From: Subdoligranulum variabile
GTDB taxonomy: Bacteria > Bacillota > Clostridia > Oscillospirales > Ruminococcaceae
Assembly: GCA_004552305.1 (NCBI GenBank)
Contig: SFOX01000009.1
Location: 1 to 50,606, forward strand
Direction: 5' to 3'
DNA length: 50,606 nt
Below, piece by piece: positions 32,316-40,072 of the stretch (positions are counted from its first letter, which is position 1; the number at the start of each line of letters is the position of its first letter). The translations under genes were made by a program, and so were the position numbers. The notes under the pieces were generated by a model. The model ran no database searches. It saw nothing but the letters and a program-made list of their open reading frames with translations, and had not been told where the DNA came from.

Positions 32316-32744
32316 CTTATCTTTTTTGAGCAGGAGCGCAGCGACTGCGATCCACCATAATTATTATCTTTTATCTCTTATCTTTTATCTTTTATAATTT
32401 GTTAAGTATCTTTTATCTTTTGTCTTTTTCTTTCCTGCCCAGAATTTCTCAAACATCGCTTATCTTTTTTGAGCAGGAGCGCAGCGACTGCGATCCACCA
32501 TAATTATTATCTTTTATCTTTTATCTATTATCTTTTATAATTTGTTAAGCATCTTTTATCTTTTGTATTTTTCTTTCCTGCCCAGAATTTCTCAAACATC
32601 GCTTATCTTTTTTGAGCAGGAGCGCAGCGACTGCGATCCACCATAATTTTTATCTTTTATCTTTTATCTATTATCTTTTATAATTGTTAAGCATCTTTTA
32701 TCTTTTTAATTTTACTTCCCCACACAGAATTTCTCAAACACCTC
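32316..32744. repeat. Three tandem copies of a 143-bp unit overlapping the mnmE 3' end
   Basis: Units begin at 32316, 32459 and 32602, exactly 143 bp apart. Each contains CTTATCTTTTTTGAGCAGGA, a GATAAAA-type array (inverse orientation, first at 32361-32398) and a copy of the last codons of mnmE. The third unit ends in the genuine mnmE 3' end. The two extra copies preserve a peptide-like end FEKFWAGK against the real FEKFCVGK. There is no CRISPR-like spacer diversity. Confidence 0.85.
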
Positions 32745-34103
32745 ATCGATCGTCCGGTCGCTGGCGTCCTCGCCGGTCAGGTCGCAGAGCGCCTGCAGGG
32801 CGTCCGTCAGGCAGACGGCGGCGGCGTCCAGACCAAATCCGTTCTGCTTGGCGCAGATCGCCTCGGTCAGGGCGTCGCGGGCGCGGGTGGCGGCGGCAAG
32901 CTGGCGGGCGCTGCAAAGCTGCGCGGCGTTCGGGTCCAGCTGCGCCGTACCCAAAAGCGCGGCCACGGCGGCGGTCAGCGGCTGCAAGCTCGCGGCATCG
33001 CGGGCGCACAGCGTGATCACCTGCTTAAAATACGGCTGCAGCTGCGCCTTGGCGGCATCGGTGGAATCCGCCAGATCCTGCTTGTTCAGCACCGCCAGCG
33101 CCGGGCGCCCCTGACAGCGGCGGGCAATTTCCAAATCCGCATCGGTCAGCGGCTGCGCGGCGTCAAATACCGCCAACACCAGCCCGGCTTCTTCCAGTTT
33201 TTTCCAGCTGCGGCGGATGCCCTCGGCTTCGATCGCATCGCCGTCCGCCCCGAGCTCGCGCACACCGGCGGTGTCAAACAGGTTCAGCCGGATATCCCCC
33301 AGCTGCACCGCCTGCTCCACAATGTCGCGGGTCGTACCCGCCACCGGCGTGACAATCGCGCGGTCAAAGCCCGCCAGCAGGTTCAGCAGCGTGCTTTTGC
33401 CCACGTTGGGGCGACCCAGCAGCACGCAATCGACGCCGCGCCGCAGCACGGCGCCCGCGCCGTAGCCGGAAATCAGGCTGTCCAGCTCGGCTTTTTGCTG
33501 CTGCAGGGCGGCGGTGAACTGCGCGTCCGAAAGCTCCGGCACGTCCTCCTCGGGGTAATCGACCCACGCGGTCAGATGGGCGTTCACGCTTTGCAGCGCG
33601 GTCTGTATGCCGCCGATGCGCTTGGCAAGCCGCCCGTCCAGTGCGGATTTTGCCAGCGCGGCGCCCTGCCGCCCGTTGGCGGAGATGACCTCCATAACCG
33701 CCTCCGCCTGCGTCAGCGACATACGCCCATGCTCCAGCGCGCGGCGGGTAAATTCGCCGGGTGCGGCGGGTTCAGCGCCCGCCAGCAGCAGCGCTTCCAG
33801 CAGACCGTCCGCCATGGCGGTGCCGCCGTGAACCGACAATTCAATGACGTCCTCGCCCGTGTAGGAGTGCGGCGCGCGGAAAAACAGCGCCACAGTTTCG
33901 TCCATTTCGGCACCGCGCAGGGTGTAATGCCCGAACAGCGCCGTGTACCCGCGGGCCTCCAGCACAGATTTTTGGCGATGCAGCGGCACAAATACCTTGC
34001 TTACGATGGGGTAGGCTTCCGGTCCGGAAACGCGCACCACGGCAATGCCGCCCGCACCCGGGGGCGTTGCCAGCGCGCAGACGGTCTTGTGCATACGATC
34101 CAT
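32712..34103 (-). CDS. mnmE: tRNA modification GTPase MnmE (TrmE)
   Basis: A 463-residue GTPase forming the wobble-uridine modification complex with MnmG. The N-terminal tetrahydrofolate-binding domain begins TVCALATPPGAGGIAVVRVSG. The G domain has GRPNVGKSTLLNLL (G1), TTRDIVE (G2), DTAGVRE (G3) and NKQD (G4). The C-terminus is FCVGK, with the catalytic Cys of the CxGK motif. The start at 34103 follows AAAGGAG. Its 3' end belongs to a 143-bp tandem repeat. Confidence 0.97.
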   Translation of the reverse strand: MDRMHKTVCALATPPGAGGIAVVRVSGPEAYPIVSKVFVPLHRQKSVLEARGYTALFGHYTLRGAEMDETVALFFRAPHSYTGEDVIELSVHGGTAMADGLLEALLLAGAEPAAPGEFTRRALEHGRMSLTQAEAVMEVISANGRQGAALAKSALDGRLAKRIGGIQTALQSVNAHLTAWVDYPEEDVPELSDAQFTAALQQQKAELDSLISGYGAGAVLRRGVDCVLLGRPNVGKSTLLNLLAGFDRAIVTPVAGTTRDIVEQAVQLGDIRLNLFDTAGVRELGADGDAIEAEGIRRSWKKLEEAGLVLAVFDAAQPLTDADLEIARRCQGRPALAVLNKQDLADSTDAAKAQLQPYFKQVITLCARDAASLQPLTAAVAALLGTAQLDPNAAQLCSARQLAAATRARDALTEAICAKQNGFGLDAAAVCLTDALQALCDLTGEDASDRTIDEVFEKFCVGK

Positions 34104-34204
34104 AGTTGTGACGCTCCTTTAAAAAAACATACTCTAACACTTTAGCATACCACGAAAACGCGCATTTTTCCAGTGGGTTTGGCGATTTTTCGCGCAATTT
34201 GGCA

Positions 34205-34258
34205 AAAAACAAAACCGGGAAAGTTTTTAACAGTTCGGTTAAAAACTTTCCCGGAAAA
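34205..34258 (-). terminator. Second terminator downstream of gyrA
   Basis: Stem CCGGGAAAGTTTTTAAC with its complement, followed on the minus strand by TTTTG and TTTTTT. It lies between gyrA and mnmE. Confidence 0.85.
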
Positions 34259-34283
34259 TAACCATTGCCCCACCGCGCCAATA

Positions 34284-34313
34284 AAAAATGTGTCCGCACA
34301 GGCGGACACATTT
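34284..34313 (-). terminator. First terminator downstream of gyrA
   Basis: On the minus strand ATGTGTCCG, loop, CGGACACAT and TTTTTTATT. With the next hairpin it isolates gyrA from mnmE. Confidence 0.85.
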
Positions 34314-34346
34314 CAGAGTACCCGTAATGTTGTTATTACCGCAAAA

Positions 34347-34375
34347 CCGCGGGCGGGGCGTGCCCCGCCCCTACA
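34347..34375. repeat. REP-like palindrome, GTAGGGGCGGGG class (inverted)
   Basis: CCGCGGGCGGGGCGTGCCCC followed by GCCCCTACA, placed between the gyrA stop and its terminators, with the linker TAATGTTGTTATTACCGCAA shared in part with the copy at 24310. Confidence 0.8.
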
Positions 34376-34395
34376 GGAGTTTTTCGGCTAATTCC

Positions 34396-36972
34396 TTATT
34401 CTTCCTCGTCCGTTGGGGCGGCGTCCTCGGCGGCTTCGGCTGCCAATTCCTCCGCCTCGATGGCTGCCAGCTCCTCCGGCGTGGGGTCGGTTTCGCCGGT
34501 GTCCTCGACCTCGGCGGTTTCGGCGGTGCTGTCGCGGTCAACGCGGGCGACCACAGCGACCTTGTCGCCCTCTAACAGGCGCATGGCGCGCACGCCGCCG
34601 CCGTAACGGCTTTGCAGCGTGATGTCGCTGGCGTGGACACGGATCAGAATGCCGTTCTGGCTGATCAGGATCAGGTCGTCGGTTTCGTCCACGATCTTGA
34701 TGCCCGCCACGTTGCCGGGCGTGTAGTTGCGGATGCCGATGCCGCCGCGGTTGGTGATGCGGTAATCGTCAATGCGGCTGCGGCGTCCCTTGCCGTCCTC
34801 GGCAAGGGTCAGGATGGTCGCGCCCGGGCGGCAGACGCCGGCGCCCACCACATAGTCGCCCTCACGCAGGCGGATGGCACGCACGCCGTGGCTGGTGCGT
34901 CCCATGGCGCGGGCGCTGTCCTCCACAAAGCGGATGGCTGCGCCGTCGTGGGTGGCAACGATAATTTCGTCATCGCCCTTGGTCAGGTGGCTCCAGACCA
35001 GGCTGTCGCCCTCGTTCAGCGCAATGGCGATCAGACCCATCTTGCGGATGTTGCGGAACTGCGACAGCGGCGTGCGCTTGATCAGACCCTGACGGGTGAC
35101 CATGGTTGCGTAGGTGTTGTCCTCGTCCGCGTCGGCGGCCTGGCGCAGCATCAGGGTGACCTTTTCGCCCTCCTGCAATTGCAGCAGGTTGACGATGTGG
35201 GTACCCTTGGCGGTGCGGCTGCCCTCGGGAACCTGGTAGCCCTTCAGCCGGTAGACGCGGCCCTGGTCGGTCATAAACAGCATATAATCGTGGGTCGAAC
35301 CGACGTACAGCTCCTCGGTAAAGTCCTCGTCCTTTTGGGTCATACCCTGCACGCCGCGCCCGCCGCGGTTCTGCGCCTGATAGGTGTCCAGCGTCGTGCG
35401 CTTGATGTAGCCCTCGTGGGTCAGCGTAAAGACGCAGGTTTCCTCGGGGATGAGGTCCTCGATGTCCACCTCGCCGGAAATGGTTTCGATGGAGGTGCGG
35501 CGCTCATCGCCGTACTTGTCGGCAAGGGCGCTCAGGTCGGTCTTGACGATCTGCTTGACGTGGCTGTCGTTGGCGAGGATGTCCTTGTAATCGGCGATGG
35601 CAAGGCGCAGATCGCCCAACTCCTGCTCGATTTTCAGGATCTCCAGACCTGCCAAACGACCCAATTGCAGCTTGACGATGGCATCTGCCTGCACCTCGTC
35701 AAAGCCGAAGTTGTCCATAATGGCTTGGCGCGCCTCGGCAAAGCCGCCCTTGCAGGCGCGGATGGTGGCGATGATCTCATCGACGATGTCCACCGCCTTG
35801 CGCAGACCCTCCAGAATATGCTCGCGCTCCTGCGCCTTTTTCAAATCGAAGGCGGTGCGGCGGCGGATGACCTGCATCTGGAACTCAATATAGCGTTCCA
35901 TCATCGTTTTCAGGCTCATAATCTTGGGAACGCCGTCGTCCAGCGCCAGCATAATGACACCCACGGTGTCCTGCAGCTGGGTGTAGCGGTAGAGCTGGTT
36001 CAGCACGACCTGGGGGTTGGCGTCCTTTTTGACCTCGATGACGATCTTCATACCCGTGCGGGAGGAGGATTCGTCGTTCAGGTCGCTGATGCCCTCGATG
36101 CGCTTGTCCTTGACAAGGTCGGCGATGCTCTCGATCAGGCGGGTCTTGTTGACCATATAGGGGATCTCGGTGACGAGGATCTCAAACCGCCCGTTTTTCT
36201 TTTCCACAATTTCGGCACGCCCGCGCAGCGTGATTTTGCCGCGCCCGGTCGAGTAGGCGGCACGGATGCCGCTGCGCCCCATAATGATGCCGCCGGTGGG
36301 GAAGTCGGGTCCCTTGACGTGTTCCATCAGCCCGGCAAGGTCGATTTCGGGGTCGTCCATCAGGGCGATCATACCGTTGACGATCTCGCGCAGGTTGTGC
36401 GGCGGGATGTTGGTCGCCATACCGACAGCGATGCCCTGGCTGCCGTTGACCAGCAGGTTGGGGAAGCGGCTGGGCAGGACGTGGGGTTCCTTTTTGGTTT
36501 CGTCAAAGTTGGGATCCCAGTCGATGGTGTCCTTCTCGATGTCGGTCAGCATTTCGCACGCCATTTTGGACATACGCGCCTCGGTATAACGGTAGGCAGC
36601 CGGGGGGTCGCCGTCAACGGAGCCGAAGTTGCCCTGACCGTCCACCAGCGGGTACCGCAGGCTGAAATCCTGTGCCAGACGCACCATGGCGTCGTACACG
36701 GAGGCGTCGCCGTGCGGGTGGTACGAACCCAGCACGGCACCTACGGTATCGGCGGATTTGCGGTAGGGGTGCTGCGGGTCGTTGCCGCGCTCGTGCATGG
36801 TGTACAGAATACGGCGGTGAACGGGCTTCAAGCCGTCGCGCACGTCAGGCAGCGCGCGCGCCACGATGACGGACATCGAGTAATCCAGAAACGCGGTTTC
36901 GATTTCGTCCTTGACATCGCGCACAATGACCTTGGTACCCGACCCGGGCACCATAATAATATTTTCTTCCAT
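34396..36972 (-). CDS. gyrA: DNA gyrase subunit A
   Basis: An 858-residue subunit carrying DNA cleavage and wrapping domains. The catalytic tyrosine is Tyr129 (YRYTEARMS). The quinolone-determining region reads HGDASVYDAMV, with Ala90 where susceptible species often have Ser or Thr; Ser91 and Asp94 follow. The C-terminal wrapping domain has the GyrA box as QNRGGRG. An acidic tail ends the protein. The start follows AAGGTG by 7 nt. gyrB is upstream, but a RAYT gene with its repeats has been inserted between them. Confidence 0.97.
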   Translation of the reverse strand: MEENIIMVPGSGTKVIVRDVKDEIETAFLDYSMSVIVARALPDVRDGLKPVHRRILYTMHERGNDPQHPYRKSADTVGAVLGSYHPHGDASVYDAMVRLAQDFSLRYPLVDGQGNFGSVDGDPPAAYRYTEARMSKMACEMLTDIEKDTIDWDPNFDETKKEPHVLPSRFPNLLVNGSQGIAVGMATNIPPHNLREIVNGMIALMDDPEIDLAGLMEHVKGPDFPTGGIIMGRSGIRAAYSTGRGKITLRGRAEIVEKKNGRFEILVTEIPYMVNKTRLIESIADLVKDKRIEGISDLNDESSSRTGMKIVIEVKKDANPQVVLNQLYRYTQLQDTVGVIMLALDDGVPKIMSLKTMMERYIEFQMQVIRRRTAFDLKKAQEREHILEGLRKAVDIVDEIIATIRACKGGFAEARQAIMDNFGFDEVQADAIVKLQLGRLAGLEILKIEQELGDLRLAIADYKDILANDSHVKQIVKTDLSALADKYGDERRTSIETISGEVDIEDLIPEETCVFTLTHEGYIKRTTLDTYQAQNRGGRGVQGMTQKDEDFTEELYVGSTHDYMLFMTDQGRVYRLKGYQVPEGSRTAKGTHIVNLLQLQEGEKVTLMLRQAADADEDNTYATMVTRQGLIKRTPLSQFRNIRKMGLIAIALNEGDSLVWSHLTKGDDEIIVATHDGAAIRFVEDSARAMGRTSHGVRAIRLREGDYVVGAGVCRPGATILTLAEDGKGRRSRIDDYRITNRGGIGIRNYTPGNVAGIKIVDETDDLILISQNGILIRVHASDITLQSRYGGGVRAMRLLEGDKVAVVARVDRDSTAETAEVEDTGETDPTPEELAAIEAEELAAEAAEDAAPTDEEE

Positions 36973-36996
36973 GGTATCACCTTAGTTTTATTGCGC

Positions 36997-37024
36997 GGTA
37001 GGGGCGGGGCACGCCCCGCCCGCA
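36997..37024. repeat. REP palindrome, left flank of the RAYT gene
   Basis: GTAGGGGCGGGGCACGCCCC followed by GCCCGC, immediately downstream of the RAYT stop. The right flank (37582) carries the same sequence inverted. Confidence 0.9.
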
Positions 37025-37044
37025 ACCGAAAAAATACAGCTTAC

Positions 37045-37509
37045 TTACGGGTGGTATTCGTCCAACAACCATTTTGCAGGGTTATTGTCGATGTATTGCC
37101 AAAATTCCAGATAGGAAACCTTATCCCGCACGACCCTGTCGTAATAGGACCGCTGCCATACCGTGCATTGGGGGTGGGTTTGATGGGCGCATTTGGAAAC
37201 ATAGGATTTGTACGAACCGATAATATCCGCCAAATTGTATTTTGCATGCGGGGTCAATAACATCATGTGGATATGATTGGGCATGACTACCCATTTGTCA
37301 ACGCGCACCCCCGGGAAATGGGCGGGAATCTCGCGGATTCCCTGCGCGGCAGCGCTGCCCAATACGGTCGGCGCGTCCGGCAAACCAAAAATGCATTGCT
37401 TGCGGTGGGTGCATACGGTCACAAAATAGACGTTTGCGGCGGTATAATCCAAACCCGGCAGACGCGGCGAGCGCCGGGGGCGCAGGTTTTTGGGGTCATC
37501 GAAAACCAT
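37045..37509 (-). CDS. REP-associated tyrosine transposase (RAYT)
   Basis: A 154-residue single-domain HUH-type nuclease related to the IS200/IS605 TnpA (Y1) family. The His pair is in VVMPNHIHMMLL and the catalytic Tyr in VWQRSYYDRVVRD. The opening RRSPRLPGLDYTAANVYFVTVCT is typical of RAYTs. These enzymes bind and cut REP palindromes and are usually single-copy, flanked by their own REPs. Here inverted REPs lie 20 bp after the stop and about 73 bp before the start. The start at ATG 37509 follows GAGGTGG. No IS ends or second transposase gene are seen, which argues against an ordinary IS200 insertion. Confidence 0.92.
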   Translation of the reverse strand: MVFDDPKNLRPRRSPRLPGLDYTAANVYFVTVCTHRKQCIFGLPDAPTVLGSAAAQGIREIPAHFPGVRVDKWVVMPNHIHMMLLTPHAKYNLADIIGSYKSYVSKCAHQTHPQCTVWQRSYYDRVVRDKVSYLEFWQYIDNNPAKWLLDEYHP

Positions 37510-37581
37510 TATGTCCACCTCACAGCGGGAATGACCGTCCGCCATTGTCGGTCAACGGGTCAGGTGCAGCTTGCCGTCAGG

Positions 37582-37610
37582 TCGCGGGCGGGGCATACCC
37601 CGCCCCTACC
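37582..37610. repeat. REP palindrome, right flank of the RAYT gene (inverted)
   Basis: CGCGGGCGGGGCATACCCCG followed by CCCCTACC, between the RAYT start and the gyrB stop, in opposite orientation to the copy at 36997. Confidence 0.9.
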
Positions 37611-37634
37611 TCGGCGGGACGGCGGGGGCAAACA

Positions 37635-39617
37635 TCACACATCCAGGTTGGCGTACTTGGCGTTTTTCTCGATGAACTGGCGGCGGGGTTCGACCTGCTC
37701 GCCCATCAGGATGCTGAAGGCTTCGTCGGCGCGCTCGGCGTCCTCAATTTTGATCTGGACGATCACGCGGTTGTCGGGGTTCATGGTGGTTTCCCACAGC
37801 TGGTCGGGGTTCATTTCGCCCAAGCCTTTGTAGCGGTTGACCTTGGCGCCGGGCATTTCGGCGCTAAGCACCTTCATTTCGTCCTCGTTGTAGGCATACT
37901 TGACCTGCTGCCCCTTTTGCAGCTTGAACAGCGGCGGCTGGGCAACGTAGACGTAGCCGTGGTCGATCAGCGGGCGCATATAGCGGAAGAAGAAGGTTAG
38001 CATCAGCGTGCAGATGTGCGAGCCGTCGACGTCGGCATCCGCCATAATAAAGATTTTGTGGTAGCGCACCTTGGAAATATCAAACTCATCGCCGATGCCG
38101 GTCCCCAGCGCGGTCACGACGGGCATCAGCTTGTCGTTGCCGTAAATGCGGTCGGCGCGGGCTTTTTCGACGTTGAGCATCTTGCCCCACAAGGGCAGGA
38201 TGGCCTGAATGTTGGAATCTCGCCCCATCTTGGCCGAGCCGCCTGCAGAGTCACCCTCCACGATAAACAGTTCGGTCTTGCTGGGGTCTTTTTCGTGGCA
38301 GTCCGCCAGCTTGCCGGGCATACGGTTGGATTCCAGCGCGCTCTTGCGGCGCACCAGGTCGCGCGCCTTTTTGGCGGCGGCGCGGGCGCGGGCGGCTTGG
38401 GTGGCTTTTTCCAGAATCGCCTTGGCAACGGCGGGGTTTTCCTCAAAGAATTCGGTCAGGGCGTTGTAGACCACGCTGTTGACCAAGCCCTTGATAAAGG
38501 TGTTGCCCAGCTTTGCCTTGGTCTGCCCCTCAAACTGCGCTTCCTGCAGCTTGACGCTGACCACGGCGATCACGCCCTCGCGCGCGTCGGAGCCGGACAG
38601 GTTCTCGTCCTTGTCCTTCAGGATGCCGTGGGCGCGGGCGTACTCGTTCAAAACGCGGGTCAGCGCCAGCTTAAAGCCGTCCTCATGGGTGCCGCCCTCG
38701 GGCGTGTGGACGTTGTTGGCAAAGCTCAACAGCAGCTCGTTGTAGCTGTTGTCGTAGTATTGCAGGGCAACCTCTGCCACGGCGCCCTGCCCCTCGCCCT
38801 TCATATACAAAACCTGCGGGTGCAGGGGGGTCAGGTCGCGGCGCTCGCACAGGTAGCTGACAAAGGAGCGGATGCCGCCCTCGTAGCACATCGTTTCGGT
38901 GCGCAGCTCATCGGACTTTTCTTCCTGCGGGCGGTCGTCGGCGGGGCGCTCATCGGTCAGGGTGATTCTGACACCGGCGTTCAGGAACGCTTCCTCGCGC
39001 AGGCGCTTGAGCAGCGTTTCGTAGTGATATTGTGTCGTTTCTACGAACATTTCCGGGTCGGGCTTGAAGGTGACCGTCGTGCCGGTGGAGGCCGCCGCCC
39101 CCAGCCGCTTGAGGTCGCCGTCCGGCTTGCCGCGCTTGAAGCTCTGCTCGTACTCGGCACCGTCGCGGCGCACGCGGACGCTCAGCCACTCGGACAAAGC
39201 GTTTACGACCGACGCGCCGACGCCGTGCAGACCGCCGGCGACCTTGTAGCCGGAGTCCTCGCCGCCGAACTTGCCGCCTGCGTGCAGCACGGTGTACACA
39301 ACGGTGACGGCGGGGATGCCCAGCTTGGGCTGGATGTCCACGGGGATGCCGCGTCCGTTGTCGCACACCTGGATGATGTTGCCGGGCTTGATGATGACCT
39401 CGATGTGGGTGCAGTAGCCTGCCAGCGCCTCGTCAATGGCGTTGTCCACGATTTCGTACACCAGATGATGCAGACCGGAAGGTCCCGTGGAGCCGATATA
39501 CATACCGGGGCGCTTGCGCACGGCCTCCAGACCCTCCAAAACTTGGATCTGCGCGCCGCCGTAGGCGTGGTCGGTGGCGGTTTCGCGGTTGGTTTCGGTG
39601 ATGATTTCTTCTGCCAT
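37635..39617 (-). CDS. gyrB: DNA gyrase subunit B
   Basis: A 660-residue ATPase subunit. The GHKL ATP site has YEIVDNAIDEALAGYC, VCDNGRGIPVDI and GLHGVGASVVNALS. The TOPRIM domain has LFIVEGDSAGGSAKMGRD and the PLWGKMLNVEKA block; DADVDGSHI gives the metal-binding Asp triad. The C-terminus KNAKYANLDV is the usual Firmicutes form. The start follows AGGAGG by 9 nt. It lies 47 bp downstream of remB. Confidence 0.98.
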   Translation of the reverse strand: MAEEIITETNRETATDHAYGGAQIQVLEGLEAVRKRPGMYIGSTGPSGLHHLVYEIVDNAIDEALAGYCTHIEVIIKPGNIIQVCDNGRGIPVDIQPKLGIPAVTVVYTVLHAGGKFGGEDSGYKVAGGLHGVGASVVNALSEWLSVRVRRDGAEYEQSFKRGKPDGDLKRLGAAASTGTTVTFKPDPEMFVETTQYHYETLLKRLREEAFLNAGVRITLTDERPADDRPQEEKSDELRTETMCYEGGIRSFVSYLCERRDLTPLHPQVLYMKGEGQGAVAEVALQYYDNSYNELLLSFANNVHTPEGGTHEDGFKLALTRVLNEYARAHGILKDKDENLSGSDAREGVIAVVSVKLQEAQFEGQTKAKLGNTFIKGLVNSVVYNALTEFFEENPAVAKAILEKATQAARARAAAKKARDLVRRKSALESNRMPGKLADCHEKDPSKTELFIVEGDSAGGSAKMGRDSNIQAILPLWGKMLNVEKARADRIYGNDKLMPVVTALGTGIGDEFDISKVRYHKIFIMADADVDGSHICTLMLTFFFRYMRPLIDHGYVYVAQPPLFKLQKGQQVKYAYNEDEMKVLSAEMPGAKVNRYKGLGEMNPDQLWETTMNPDNRVIVQIKIEDAERADEAFSILMGEQVEPRRQFIEKNAKYANLDV

Positions 39618-39664
39618 AAAAATGAGCCTCCTGTGTGGGGTTGCGAAAACGATGCAAAAGGGTT

Positions 39665-39928
39665 CTATTTCAAGTCGCTGCCCTCAGCGCGTTTCTTGAG
39701 GGCGGCGGGGGATAGCTGGCTGATGTACACGGTTTCGTCGGGAAAATCCGTGACCATAAAGCTCTTGGGTAGGGTGCCGGGCGCGGTCAAATCAACCACG
39801 GCACCGTCCGCCTCGGCGTGGCGGAAATATTCCTCGGTCCGGCGGGATGCCCCCGCGGTGTCAAGGTCAAACACCCCGATCAGGTCGCGGGTGTTCAGTA
39901 CAAAATCCTGCCCGGCGTGGAAATACAT
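39665..39928 (-). CDS. remB: Extracellular matrix regulator RemB family (DUF370)
   Basis: An 87-residue protein of the RemB/YaaB family, with the conserved start YFHAGQDFVLNTRDLIGVFDLDTA and the later segment SFMVTDFPDETVYISQLSPAALKKR. In Bacillus subtilis RemB affects biofilm matrix genes. Its place between recF and gyrB is the same as in Bacillus. Function here is inferred from family and position. Confidence 0.88.
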   Translation of the reverse strand: MYFHAGQDFVLNTRDLIGVFDLDTAGASRRTEEYFRHAEADGAVVDLTAPGTLPKSFMVTDFPDETVYISQLSPAALKKRAEGSDLK

Positions 39929-39956
39929 GGAAAAACCTCCGGTTTTTCAAGGCGGA

Positions 39957-40072
39957 AAAGCCTTCTCCCTGTGGGAGAAGGTGGCGCGGAACGCGCCGGA
40001 TGAGGGGGAACTGCCCGCAAGACTGCCCCTCATCAGTCGGCTGCGCCGACAGCTTCCCCCAAGGGGGAAGCC
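39957..40072. repeat. Multi-hairpin repeat (P family), copy 5, overlapping the end of recF
   Basis: A complete element in the recF-remB gap, of which 40033-40072 is coding. It supplies the last 13 residues of RecF and the stop codon. Confidence 0.88.

Noticed and set aside
32316..32744. A CRISPR array
   Set aside because: The 143-bp units are repeated whole, with no short repeats alternating with unique spacers and no cas genes nearby.
34612..37260. An 882-codon open frame on the plus strand, antisense to gyrA, and similar long antisense frames over gyrB, dnaA, mnmG and uxuB
   Set aside because: The minus-strand genes are unmistakable. In GC-rich DNA with strong third-position bias, long opposite frames arise by chance, and these have no family motifs or ribosome sites.
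37045..37509. An ordinary IS200/IS605 insertion
   Set aside because: The protein has RAYT features and the flanks are inverted REPs; no IS200-type end hairpins or tnpB gene are seen.
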